In this document: piece after piece, positions 46,227 to 55,451 of the stretch
Layout: the number at the start of each line of letters is the position of its first letter
Numbering within the stretch: position 1 is the first letter of the stretch
Source of the DNA: Myroides odoratus DSM 2801
GTDB taxonomy: Bacteria > Bacteroidota > Bacteroidia > Flavobacteriales > Flavobacteriaceae
Assembly (NCBI RefSeq): GCF_000243275.1
Contig: NZ_CM001437.1
Span: forward strand, 3,090,969-3,154,968
Length of the DNA stretch: 64,000 bases
Reading direction: 5' to 3'
Notes under the pieces: generated by a model
Databases searched by the model: none
Seen by the model: the letters and a program-made list of their open reading frames with translations, nothing else
Told to the model about the DNA's origin: nothing
Program-made: the position numbers and the translations under genes

Positions 46227-46517
46227 TTATTTACTGAGTTGAGCGATACAGTTGTCAATCTCTCTTATCAATGAATTTATCTTGAGTTTCGTATCTTTTC
46301 TTCCTTCGTCACTGCCCAATAGTGAATTGGCTAATTGCAGAGATTCATATTTTTTATAAATATCATCTAATTGATGCTCATTTTGCTGAATTTCTTGCTG
46401 CGCCTCAATTAAATGTTGTTTAAGCGTATTGTTCTCCGCTTCCAATTGATCTAATCGCTGTACAAGTTTGGCAAACTTTACTTCCAATGCATTAATTATG
46501 TCCGTTAGTTCACTCAT
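46227..46517 (-). CDS. ZapB-like coiled-coil protein upstream of zapA
   Basis: 96 residues, almost entirely coiled coil from about 3 to 60 with heptad-like 'LEVKFAKLVQRLDQLEAENN' and 'LKQHLIEAQQEIQQNEHQL'. A short C-terminal helix contains 'LKINSLIREIDNCIAQL'. Its size and direct coupling to zapA (eight-base gap) suggest a ZapB-type partner of the Z-ring, but sequence alone does not prove it. A TAACTTTG -7 box on the minus strand lies 31 bases upstream of the ATG (46555-46548). Confidence 0.75.
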   Translation of the reverse strand: MSELTDIINALEVKFAKLVQRLDQLEAENNTLKQHLIEAQQEIQQNEHQLDDIYKKYESLQLANSLLGSDEGRKDTKLKINSLIREIDNCIAQLSK

Positions 46518-47068
46518 GTCACAAAATAAATATTCACTATTCTTTTACAAAGTTACAATTAGTATTTAGATTTTAAAATATTTTCTGTGAAAAGTTCGAG
46601 TGAATGGATAGGAAATTGTTTAATAACTAACTATTGAAAGCATAATCTGTTTTTTGAATGGAAATTAGTAAGAATCATCACTTTAATTCAATAGACAAAA
46701 AGAAGTTGTACTGCTAAAACACGTTATTCCGCTTTTTTGATCACGCTAATCGTTTATTGTGTTCTATTTTTTCTTCTTTCTATCGCCTTTGAATCTCTTG
46801 GTATACCTCTTCGATAAAAAGGTTATTTTGCGAACGAAACTCAAACGAAACCCAACCTTGATTCGAATAAAATGTCCATTTGTTTTTAGAGACAATTGAA
46901 GATGAAAGCAGTCAATAAAACAGTTTAAGTACAAAATGAATCAATAACGGGAGCCTTGGAGAAAATAAGCAAGGGTATTTCGCAGCTTGTCTAACAGAAG
47001 TCTATTATTTGCAGAAAAGGGTTCGCCAATTTTAGATTATTCTTTATTTTAGCAATAAATTATAAAAT
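46518..47068. other. Divergent intergenic region without a gene
   Basis: 550 bases between the zap genes and the M23 gene. It holds the zap -7 box at 46548 and an imperfect -7 box TATTTTAG at 47045-47052 for the M23 gene. No hairpin, repeat or ORF worth reporting was seen. Confidence 0.5.
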
Positions 47069-48775
47069 ATGAAAAAGAGTTTAACTGGTTTTTTTGTTTG
47101 CTCTGCCTTGTTTGCTTTTGGACAATCTCAATCAATAGAATTTGCTAACCCCCTGAATATTCCCATTAATGCTTCTGGTAATTTTGGAGAATTAAGAGGA
47201 AGTCATTTTCATTCTGGATTGGATATTAAAACGCAACAACGCATAGGATTACCCATTTATGCCCCTGCGGATGGATATGTTTCTCGAATTAAAGTCTCAA
47301 CTTGGGGCTATGGGAAAGCCTTGTATATTGATCATCCTAATGGAATGACTACGGTATATGGCCATTTAAACGGCTATGAAGGAGCAATTGCGAAACGCGT
47401 GTTTGATACGCATTATAAACAGCGCATATTTGAAATTGAAATCTTTCCAAAACGCAATGAGATCCCCGTAAAAAAAGGTGATATTATCGCTTATACTGGA
47501 AATACGGGTGGTTCTGGTGGACCTCATTTGCACTACGAATTTCGAGATACAAAAACCCAAGCCATCATCAATCCTTTGAGTAAAGGAATGAAAGAGATGT
47601 TAATCGATACGGAAGCTCCAACAGTGAATGCAGTTTATGCTTATCCTATTTCAGCGGAGGCAACCATCAATAAAAATATCAGCCCCGTGCAGCTGGCATA
47701 CAAAATGCGCAATGATGTCCTAGTAGCGGATCCAATTACCGCTAAAGGGAAAATTAGTTTCGGTATCGATATGCATGATACCGCTAATAATAATTCAAAT
47801 AAGAATGGCGTTTATAAGGTGGAAACTTTTATTAATGGTACACCAAGCTTCAGCTATCAGTTTGATACATTTACGTTTAGTGAAACAGGTTTTGTTAATG
47901 CATTAGTGGATTATGGACGGGTAAAACGAACCAAAGCCAAAGTGCAAAAAATGTTTGTTGAAATTCCGTATCCTTTATCTGTATTAAAGGTAGACAAAGG
48001 AAATCAAGGAATCTTAACCGTAAAACCAGGGGAGAGCTATACGTATAAAATAGTAGCTTCTGATTATCATGGCAATCAAACAACCATTGAAATTCCCGTT
48101 ACGTATGCGGATGATTTTGTGGCTCGCGTGGATAGTATGGATGTCACGGAAGGGGATCGTTATGATGTTGTTTCAACGAAAGAATTCATTTTTGACAAAG
48201 ATTTCGCAAGTGTAAGTATTCCTGCCAATACGTTTTACCAAGACTTTACCTTTATCTTTAATGCCAAAGATAAAGTAGTCACTTTACACAAAGATGTTGT
48301 AGCAGGTTTTAAAAATATGACCCTGACAGTGGATATGAGTAGTTTTGGATTGACAGATGCAGAATTAGAAAAAGCCTATTTGGTACAACTCGGAGCTAAT
48401 GGTAGTAAGTCTTATGTAAAGACACATAAAAAAGGAAAATTATTTACGATTTACACCAAAAAACTAGGAAATTACTCCTACGGAATCGATACGACACCAC
48501 CTAAGATTTATCAACCGAGTTTCAAAGAAGGAGATTGGTTGAGTAACGCGGACAGCATTTCTTTTTTGATACAAGACGTAGATACGGGGATTAATACGAT
48601 AGAAGGCAGTATCAACGGCAAATGGATTTTACTGGATTACGATTATAAAACAAAAAAAATAGTACATTTATTCCGTGACGGAGTCGTGACTTCTGGGCGC
48701 AATGACGTCGTGATTAAAGTGACGGATAACATGAATAACGAAGCAACTTATACCACACATTTTTTTAGAAAATAA
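47069..48775 (+). CDS. M23 family metallopeptidase
   Basis: 568 residues with a signal peptide ending AFGQ. The LytM/M23 fold occupies about 35-185, with the zinc site HxxxD (His48, Asp52 in 'FHSGLD') and HLH (His153, His155 in 'GGPHLHYEF'). All residues are intact, so a peptidoglycan endopeptidase in the periplasm is likely. The ~380 residues behind it form beta-rich domains of unknown role. It is followed by a TonB-dependent receptor four bases downstream. Confidence 0.9.
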   Translation: MKKSLTGFFVCSALFAFGQSQSIEFANPLNIPINASGNFGELRGSHFHSGLDIKTQQRIGLPIYAPADGYVSRIKVSTWGYGKALYIDHPNGMTTVYGHLNGYEGAIAKRVFDTHYKQRIFEIEIFPKRNEIPVKKGDIIAYTGNTGGSGGPHLHYEFRDTKTQAIINPLSKGMKEMLIDTEAPTVNAVYAYPISAEATINKNISPVQLAYKMRNDVLVADPITAKGKISFGIDMHDTANNNSNKNGVYKVETFINGTPSFSYQFDTFTFSETGFVNALVDYGRVKRTKAKVQKMFVEIPYPLSVLKVDKGNQGILTVKPGESYTYKIVASDYHGNQTTIEIPVTYADDFVARVDSMDVTEGDRYDVVSTKEFIFDKDFASVSIPANTFYQDFTFIFNAKDKVVTLHKDVVAGFKNMTLTVDMSSFGLTDAELEKAYLVQLGANGSKSYVKTHKKGKLFTIYTKKLGNYSYGIDTTPPKIYQPSFKEGDWLSNADSISFLIQDVDTGINTIEGSINGKWILLDYDYKTKKIVHLFRDGVVTSGRNDVVIKVTDNMNNEATYTTHFFRK

Positions 48776-48778
48776 CAG

Positions 48779-51295
48779 ATGATACATCGATTGGGAATTA
48801 CAATACTTGTTTTTTTATTGAGCATATGCCTATATGCTCAAGAGCTTGTCGTGCTGAAGGGGAAGATCTTGGATAGCAACAACAAGAAGGGGATTCCCAA
48901 TATAACAATCACGGTTTATCAGGGTAAACAAGTGGATGAACAGGCGGTGTTAGGAATGGTTGTCACAGATGAAAAAGGAAAATTTTCTTTGGAATTTCCT
49001 CAAGTCGACGAAGTTTATGTAGCGCTACCACGTTCATTGCAATGTGAACAAGCAAAGCAAATAGACTTTGCAAATAAGAAAGTAAATTCGGTTGTTTTTG
49101 ATTGTATTACTCCATTGAATGATGGACGAGAAAAAACAATTCAAATCCTGAAAGAAGAACCTCGAAAACAGGAGCAAGTATTGGATAATATCACGATTGT
49201 AACACCTAAAGGAGGTTTTGAACGAGACTTATCCAGTGTGAATTTGTCAGATATTGCACCTGCTGCAGCTACAACGAATCGGTTAGAAACAGTATTAACT
49301 ACCTTGGCAGGAGTGAATTCCAACAATGAGTTGAGTAGCCAGTATACGGTGCGTGGCGGAAGTTTTGATGAGAATTTGATTTACGTGAATGGCGTAGAAA
49401 TGTATCGCCCTTTTTTAGTGCGTTCTGGTAAACAAGAAGGATTGAGCTTTATCAATCCGACCATGGTAGAAGATATTTCATTTTCAGCAGGTGGATTTAA
49501 AGCGAGATATGGCGATAAAATGTCTTCGGTTTTGGATATTACCTATCGCAAGCCCAAGGAAAATAAAGCCTATCTACAAGCCAGTTTTTTGGGTGCTGGG
49601 GCAACGGTGGACTTAGTTTCTAAAGACAAGGCCTTAACGGCTATTTTGGGCATGCGTTATCACAACAATCGCTTGTTGATGAATCGCAAAGATGATGATG
49701 GATACTACCGCCCTTCTTTTATGGATGCACAAACCATTGTGAATTATAAGTTAGATGAACAATGGAATTTTAGCTTCTTGGGAAATATTACCGGAAACCA
49801 CTATAAATATGAACCCAACCGAGCAGATGTGTCTTTTGGGGCCTATAATAATACGTCTAATGTAACGGTGTTGTATGACGGAAAAGAGGAGGATAAATAC
49901 AGCTCCTTATTTGGTGCTTTTACATCAACCTATGCTTGGGATACGACTAACAAAGTTGAAGCAATTATTTCAGCTTATCACACCCAAGAAAAAGAGTATT
50001 ACGATATAGAAGCTTCGTATTTATTAATTGATCAACAAGAAAATGATTCGGATCCTCTTTTTGGATCAGATATTGAACGACCTGCCCCAATAAGAAAAGG
50101 AGTAGCTTCTCAGTTTTCACATGCTCGAAATAATTATGACGCTTTAGTCCTAAGTGCGGAGGTAAAAGGGAAGATTTTCTTAGAAGACACGGATACTTCG
50201 CTGCATTGGGGAGTGAAATATACCAGAGAAAATATCAAAGATCGCTTATCCGAATGGGAGTTAATGGACTCCTTGGGCTATGTGCTGCCCAATATACATC
50301 CGTATGCAACGCTTCATACACAGCATAACGTGGATATCAATCGATTCATGGCGTATGGAGAATGGAATAAAGCGCTGTATACAGACAAGGCAAAAATTAC
50401 GCTGAATGCGGGGGCTCGTATGCAGTGGTGGAAGATGTCTGAAAGTGATAAAGGAAAAGTGGTGGTGAGTCCAAGAGCCCAAATCGCTTTTGAACCTAAT
50501 AACTGGGAGAAAGAGATGTTGTTTACACTAGCCATGGGATTATATCAACAGCCACCCTCGTATCGAGAGTACCGAGGATTTGATGGAGAATTAAATCCAG
50601 ATTTAAAAGCACAAAAAGCTTGGGTCGTTGTTTTAGGGCATAATTATCAATTTAAATTGTGGGAAAGAAGTTTCCGCATGCAATCGGAAGTGTATTATAA
50701 AAATATACAAGACGCTAATATTTATACGTTAGACAATGTGCGTATGCGCTATGTAGCTAACAACGATGCGAAAGCGTATGTATATGGTGCAGATGTGCGT
50801 TTGTATGGAGAATTTATTAATGGTACGGAATCTTGGGTGAGTGTTGGTTATATGAAAACAGAAGAAAATTACCAAGGGAAAGGATATATCGCAAGACCAA
50901 CCGATCAACGACTGAAGTTTGGCTTGTTGTTCCAAGATTATGTCCCTTCGATTCCCAATCTGAAATTGTACTTGAATGCGGTATATAATACAGGATTACC
51001 TGGAGGTTCACCAGCTTATGTTGATCCTTATTTATACCAAGGTAGATTACGCGATTACAAACGAGCAGATATTGGTTTCAATTATGTATTCAAAGACAAA
51101 ACTATTGGTCAAGATAGTCGTTGGTTACAGGGAATTGACCATTTACAAGTGGGAATAGAGGTGTATAACGTATTTAATTTTGACAATGCAATTACCAATA
51201 CCTGGATTAGAGATCTCAGCAGTAATAAAGAGTATGCGATACCAAATTATATGACCAATCGAACATTCAATATTAAAGTCGCTCTAACGTTTTAA
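48779..51295 (+). CDS. TonB-dependent receptor
   Basis: 838 residues. A signal peptide ends LYAQ. A carboxypeptidase regulatory-like domain (about 26-110) is followed by a plug ('TRLETVLTTLAGVNSNNELS', 'YTVRGGSFDENLIYVNGVEM') and a 22-strand barrel ending in IKVALTF with the C-terminal Phe. It takes up an unknown substrate across the outer membrane using TonB energy. It is coupled to the M23 gene and precedes a lipoprotein gene. No SusD partner is present, so a polysaccharide role is unlikely. Confidence 0.93.
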   Translation: MIHRLGITILVFLLSICLYAQELVVLKGKILDSNNKKGIPNITITVYQGKQVDEQAVLGMVVTDEKGKFSLEFPQVDEVYVALPRSLQCEQAKQIDFANKKVNSVVFDCITPLNDGREKTIQILKEEPRKQEQVLDNITIVTPKGGFERDLSSVNLSDIAPAAATTNRLETVLTTLAGVNSNNELSSQYTVRGGSFDENLIYVNGVEMYRPFLVRSGKQEGLSFINPTMVEDISFSAGGFKARYGDKMSSVLDITYRKPKENKAYLQASFLGAGATVDLVSKDKALTAILGMRYHNNRLLMNRKDDDGYYRPSFMDAQTIVNYKLDEQWNFSFLGNITGNHYKYEPNRADVSFGAYNNTSNVTVLYDGKEEDKYSSLFGAFTSTYAWDTTNKVEAIISAYHTQEKEYYDIEASYLLIDQQENDSDPLFGSDIERPAPIRKGVASQFSHARNNYDALVLSAEVKGKIFLEDTDTSLHWGVKYTRENIKDRLSEWELMDSLGYVLPNIHPYATLHTQHNVDINRFMAYGEWNKALYTDKAKITLNAGARMQWWKMSESDKGKVVVSPRAQIAFEPNNWEKEMLFTLAMGLYQQPPSYREYRGFDGELNPDLKAQKAWVVVLGHNYQFKLWERSFRMQSEVYYKNIQDANIYTLDNVRMRYVANNDAKAYVYGADVRLYGEFINGTESWVSVGYMKTEENYQGKGYIARPTDQRLKFGLLFQDYVPSIPNLKLYLNAVYNTGLPGGSPAYVDPYLYQGRLRDYKRADIGFNYVFKDKTIGQDSRWLQGIDHLQVGIEVYNVFNFDNAITNTWIRDLSSNKEYAIPNYMTNRTFNIKVALTF

Positions 51296-51351
51296 TTTTT
51301 TCGCAGAGCATTTGTAAAAAACGTATCTTTGAATCATCAATAGTGAAAAGA

Positions 51352-52134
51352 ATGAAAACAAAAGTAGGTTTAATAGTAAGTGTTTTTTCCGCTGTGTTGT
51401 TTTTTTCTTGTAAAGGACAAGAGGAAAAGCCAAAAGTAATCTATAAAGATGAGGTAGAAACACCAGAACAACAAGAAGCAGTTAAAGAAAAAACAGAAGA
51501 TATCAGAATTGCTGATTTACCTTTGGTTGTCGGTAGTTCTTCCTATTTAATTCACCCCGTTGGAGAAGTAAGAGTATATGCTAGTCCAAGTAAATACGGA
51601 ACGAGTAAGGTAAATCAATTTTCGTATACTGTTTCCAATTACGTTCCATTTGAAATTACAGGGTATTTAGAAAACCTGATGTTTCAACATAAAGACTCCT
51701 TGGAAATTAGACCTTTGACCAACAAGAAAATTCAAATTCAATCGGTGGTGTATTTGAATACCATCGCAGAAAAATTGAAAAAAAATATCTTGGTTTATAA
51801 TGTTTTTGATGCAGATACCAATCGCGATGGTAAAATTGATTCCAATGATATCAAAACGTTGTACATCAGTAAGAGTAGTGGAAAAGAGTTCAAGAAATTA
51901 AGCCCTTACTTACAAGAACTATTAGATTGGACTGTAATTGATGTGCAAAATAGATTGTATTTCAGAACGATTGAAGACATCAATAAAAATGGTGCTTTCG
52001 ACAAAAATGACAACGTCAATTATTTTTACATTGATTTGACAGACCCTACCTGGGAAGTTAAAAGTTACGATCCGTTAAATATAGTAAGCGTAGAAGAAAC
52101 AACAGAGACACCTCCTACAGAAGAAGTGTTGTAA
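51352..52134 (+). CDS. Lipoprotein with two EF-hand-like loops
   Basis: I chose the ATG at 51352 (260 residues); an in-frame GTG lies nine bases upstream. The signal peptide ends FFSC, a lipobox, so the protein should be lipidated. After a charged linker the folded part contains two calcium-type loops, DADTNRDGKIDSNDI and DINKNGAFDKNDNV. No larger family was recognised. The C-terminus is acidic and Thr/Pro-rich. A TATCTTTG -7 box at 51324-51331 lies 20 bases before the start. A strong terminator follows at 52151. Confidence 0.78.
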   Translation: MKTKVGLIVSVFSAVLFFSCKGQEEKPKVIYKDEVETPEQQEAVKEKTEDIRIADLPLVVGSSSYLIHPVGEVRVYASPSKYGTSKVNQFSYTVSNYVPFEITGYLENLMFQHKDSLEIRPLTNKKIQIQSVVYLNTIAEKLKKNILVYNVFDADTNRDGKIDSNDIKTLYISKSSGKEFKKLSPYLQELLDWTVIDVQNRLYFRTIEDINKNGAFDKNDNVNYFYIDLTDPTWEVKSYDPLNIVSVEETTETPPTEEVL

Positions 52135-53117
52135 AAAAAAAATAAATATCATGCCCCCAAGATGCTTAAGTATCTTGGGGGCATTTTTTATGCCGTATAC
52201 GGAAGGAATCTCTAAGACTATCCTTTGATAGGAAAAAGGAAAATAAGAAGCTGTAGTGAAAGGAAATGAGCTTGTTAAGGAGAGATAGGCCTGAAGGAAT
52301 ACGAATATAAAAGCGTAAAAAAGGTTGTAGCGCTTAAAATCGGTTTGTAACTCAATTAAAGGGTAATATTCTCATAAAGTAAATATGGAGCAACATCCAA
52401 TTCTTTTCAGTTGTAAAGTCGCTAAATAGCTTAGAAAATAAAATAAAATTAAAATTAATTATACTGCATTGTTTTTAACTTTTAATCGTGTGTGTATTTT
52501 TAATTTTATAAGTAAAAATGATATATTCTTTTTTTATTGTGTTTATTTTTGATTTATTTCTTGTTGTTTTTTGTGTTTTTATGTGTAAAAACAAATAATA
52601 ATGTGACTTTTTCTACACTTTATAGTCTTAGATGTATACGAAATGAGATTTTGACATTGAGAGTTATCAATCTAGCTTTTTTCCTAAATGTAAGCGCAAA
52701 AAAAAGAAGGAAGAAAGAGGAACGCTAGAAGGAAATCTACAGTTAATCGCGTAAACAGTTGTATTTATTGTATTAAATGGATATAAATTAATATGATAAT
52801 ATGAATTATTTGATGAAATTGTTTAATGACTTTGAGTGTTTTGTCTTGAGAAATTAGTTATTATAAAAGGTAAAATGCGAATAGGTGCATATTGTGTAAA
52901 TCTCATTTTGTAATGTTAAAATATATGTTAATCTAAAAAATAAATAATAATTTTGTCACGCTTTAAACGAAAGTAAAAAAAGTAGTAATAGGCGAACATC
53001 TATTATCTTAAGTCCCCACTTAATAGAGAATCGTGCCTGTATTGCTATGCAGTATTGTCACGACGCAATATGTGAGGGTAGAGGTATTAATATTAATACA
53101 TCATCACCACTAACATT
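52135..53117 (+). other. 980-bp intergenic region before the AraC pair
   Basis: After the terminator no convincing gene is present. The one short plus-strand ORF (52537-52728, 63 codons) has a very hydrophobic, unbalanced composition and is probably chance. An imperfect dyad at 53031-53063 (TCGTG...CACGA, 11 of 15 positions paired) lies 55 bases before the first AraC gene and may be a regulatory site. Confidence 0.45.
52151..52190 (+). terminator. Rho-independent terminator
   Basis: ATGCCCCCAAGAT at 52151-52163 pairs perfectly with ATCTTGGGGGCAT at 52172-52184, followed by T5-6. This is the strongest stem in the window. Confidence 0.92.
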
Positions 53118-54068
53118 ATGAAACTAATTAAAACATTCGATGGTTTTTTAAGAGGCCATTTTAACTTCGAGAGCATTGTTAAAAGTATTTTAGCAATATC
53201 TCTTATTCAGCTTGTTGTGATTTGCTTAGGTGTAAATCTAAACTTTATTCATTTAGCTATTCCGCTATTGTATTTCTTTACAAGAAAAACGGCAAGCCAT
53301 GTAGAACCGTCAGCTGGTGAATTTGTCCTGCATTTTAGCGTGGTTATTCTCGTGATTTTATTGCCGAGTTTATTTCCGTTTAAATACATCGGATCGCTAA
53401 TCTTTGCTTATGTATTAACGTACTTGATGTTGATATATAAGGAAGTAAAAACCATCAAACCTTCTTCTGCAAATCAGAGTATTTTAGGGTTTATCGGTTT
53501 TTTCTGCAATTATATGATTGCGTGTTTAATCGCTAAAACAATTTTCTTTTTAGTTACTTATATCTATGCTGATTTTGGTGTGGAATATGTATTCTTTCAA
53601 ACGGGATTATCGGTTTTAGTTTTGTTGTTTAGTTTATTGAGTTTAGTAAACATCAATGGAGCAAATAAAACAATTCTAAATCAAGTGCCTGCTTTTATGG
53701 TTAACAAGGCAGATATCCAATCTTACAGCTATGTAGTGGAAGATAAAGAAAGAACAATTGTTGATTTCTTTGAAACAAGTGATGAATTCCTAGCTAATTC
53801 ATTCTCTTTAGAAGATTTAGCTGATGCAGTTGGATTGAGCAAGCAAGAAGTTTCAACCGTGATTAATCACCAATTAAACTCTTCTTTCTATCATATGGTT
53901 GCGCAATACAGAATTTTACATGCAAAAGAACTGTTGCAAGAACGCAATAACTTGACTATTGAAGCCATTGTTGAAGAATGTGGTTTTAGTTCGAAATCAA
54001 CCTTTAATAAATATTTCAAACTTTTTGTTGGAAAAACACCATCGGTATATCGCAGTCAAATAGCTTAG
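53118..54068 (+). CDS. Polytopic membrane AraC family regulator, tandem pair B1
   Basis: 316 residues. About five or six hydrophobic helices cover residues ~22-195 ('FVLHFSVVILVILLPSLFPF', 'GLSVLVLLFSLLSLVNI'). The C-terminal ~100 residues are a complete AraC double HTH ('EDLADAVGLSKQEVSTVINH', 'IVEECGFSSKSTFNKYFK', 'GKTPSVYRSQ'). It is followed by a second membrane AraC after 10 bases, the same arrangement as at 32923/34055. The signal and targets are unknown. A long gene-free leader precedes it. Confidence 0.87.
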   Translation: MKLIKTFDGFLRGHFNFESIVKSILAISLIQLVVICLGVNLNFIHLAIPLLYFFTRKTASHVEPSAGEFVLHFSVVILVILLPSLFPFKYIGSLIFAYVLTYLMLIYKEVKTIKPSSANQSILGFIGFFCNYMIACLIAKTIFFLVTYIYADFGVEYVFFQTGLSVLVLLFSLLSLVNINGANKTILNQVPAFMVNKADIQSYSYVVEDKERTIVDFFETSDEFLANSFSLEDLADAVGLSKQEVSTVINHQLNSSFYHMVAQYRILHAKELLQERNNLTIEAIVEECGFSSKSTFNKYFKLFVGKTPSVYRSQIA

Positions 54069-54078
54069 TATTATTAGT

Positions 54079-55188
54079 ATGGAATTTTATTTCAACTTAA
54101 TTGTATTAACAGCAACAATTATCTTTGGCAGTATCTCATTTATTGTCAATCGAACGTTGACGACGACGACAAAAACGCAAAAAATACTTCATGTTTTTTT
54201 GCTGTTTTTTATTCTGCATATTGTTACAATCCTCTGTTTGAGATTGGCTGTGCCAGATGAAAGGTTTCTGAGTTTAGGATTGCCGTTAAATACAGCGTAT
54301 GCGCCTACATTTTATTGTTGCTTGGTTTTGCTTTCTGAAGAAGTGAAGAAGACAGGACATGTACAACGGTATCCTTTTTTCATCTTGCATTTTATCCCGA
54401 CGATTATTTTACTCGCCTTTTATGGGTTCTTTTTGAGTAAAGAAGTCGATATGAATGATCAGGAAGCTTATGGGTATTTAATTGTGCTCTATTCAGTTGA
54501 GGTCTTGCAATATGTAGGGTATGCTTTTACGGGTTATTTCAAGATTAATAAATTGATGCTGAATAATAGCGTCCGCCTATTAATTCTCCGCGTTATGTGG
54601 ATTATGATTTTTATGGCCTTAGTTTCACTGGGTATTGTTTTTTATAATAACGTCTTGTATTACGACTTATCTGTTACTTATCTCGCTTTATTGTGTTTCT
54701 CTGTGGTGATTTTTAACTACTATATGGAGAGGTTGAAATACGTTAAGGTTGTGCCAGTATCAGAAGGTGAATTAGGAGTGGAATCCATAGGTGATGACCA
54801 AGCGTTGTTGAAATATGAAAAATCAAAATTAGCAGAGGAAGTTTTACTAGCTTACAAAGTGAAAGTGGAACAAGTGTTACAAGATAAAAAGTCATACCTC
54901 AAACTCAGCTTTACATTGGACGACCTAGAGCGTGAAAGTAAAATTGCCAAACACCATTTATCGCAGTTTTTTTCAACCATGTACGGCATGAATTTTAATG
55001 CTTATATCAATAAGCTACGCGTTGAATATGCAAAGGAACTACTCGAAAAAAGAAATTTTGATATCTCTGTTTCTGAGCTAGGGGATGAGTGTGGATTTAA
55101 TTCCCGTACTTCTTTTTTTAGGGCATTTAAAAAGTATGAAGGGGTTTCGCCTTCAGAGTATATCACAAATATTCTGGAAAATCGATAA
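54079..55188 (+). CDS. Polytopic membrane AraC family regulator, tandem pair B2
   Basis: 369 residues with about seven hydrophobic helices over the first ~225 residues, a short charged linker and a canonical C-terminal AraC double HTH ('LDDLERESKIAKHHLSQFF', 'ELGDECGFNSRTSFFRAFK', 'GVSPSEYI'). It is closely similar in build to the 18529 protein. It starts 10 bases after the preceding AraC gene, so both are made together. fabV follows 264 bases later behind its own promoter, so control of fabV is possible but not shown. Confidence 0.88.
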   Translation: MEFYFNLIVLTATIIFGSISFIVNRTLTTTTKTQKILHVFLLFFILHIVTILCLRLAVPDERFLSLGLPLNTAYAPTFYCCLVLLSEEVKKTGHVQRYPFFILHFIPTIILLAFYGFFLSKEVDMNDQEAYGYLIVLYSVEVLQYVGYAFTGYFKINKLMLNNSVRLLILRVMWIMIFMALVSLGIVFYNNVLYYDLSVTYLALLCFSVVIFNYYMERLKYVKVVPVSEGELGVESIGDDQALLKYEKSKLAEEVLLAYKVKVEQVLQDKKSYLKLSFTLDDLERESKIAKHHLSQFFSTMYGMNFNAYINKLRVEYAKELLEKRNFDISVSELGDECGFNSRTSFFRAFKKYEGVSPSEYITNILENR

Positions 55189-55348
55189 AGCGATTTATTT
55201 TTTGCTTTCCTGTTTCTTTGTGTTTTAGTCAAACTAAAGGTAATTTGGCTTGGTTTATAGAAAAGCAAAAAAGTCAACTTCACACCTTTACAAAAAACCA
55301 AAAAACACCCTCTCCAAGTACCCAGCTTCATTTCTCCTCACTATTTCA

Positions 55349-55378
55349 TTTGCATATAAAAAGAGTTGTTTATATTTG
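55349..55378 (+). promoter_or_regulatory. Consensus Bacteroidota promoter of fabV
   Basis: TTTG at 55349-55352, an 18-base spacer and TATATTTG at 55371-55378 match TTTG-N18-TAnnTTTG exactly, as at trxB. The start codon is 73 bases downstream of the -7 box. Confidence 0.75.
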
Positions 55379-55451
55379 TATTAGCATTGAAGATTTCAAT
55401 TGATAATAGAAAAATAATTTACAAGCGTAGTAAAGTAAAAAAATAGAAAGA

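Noticed and set aside
52537..52728. Small membrane protein gene
   Set aside because: Composition is biased by T-rich DNA, with no start context or family resemblance.
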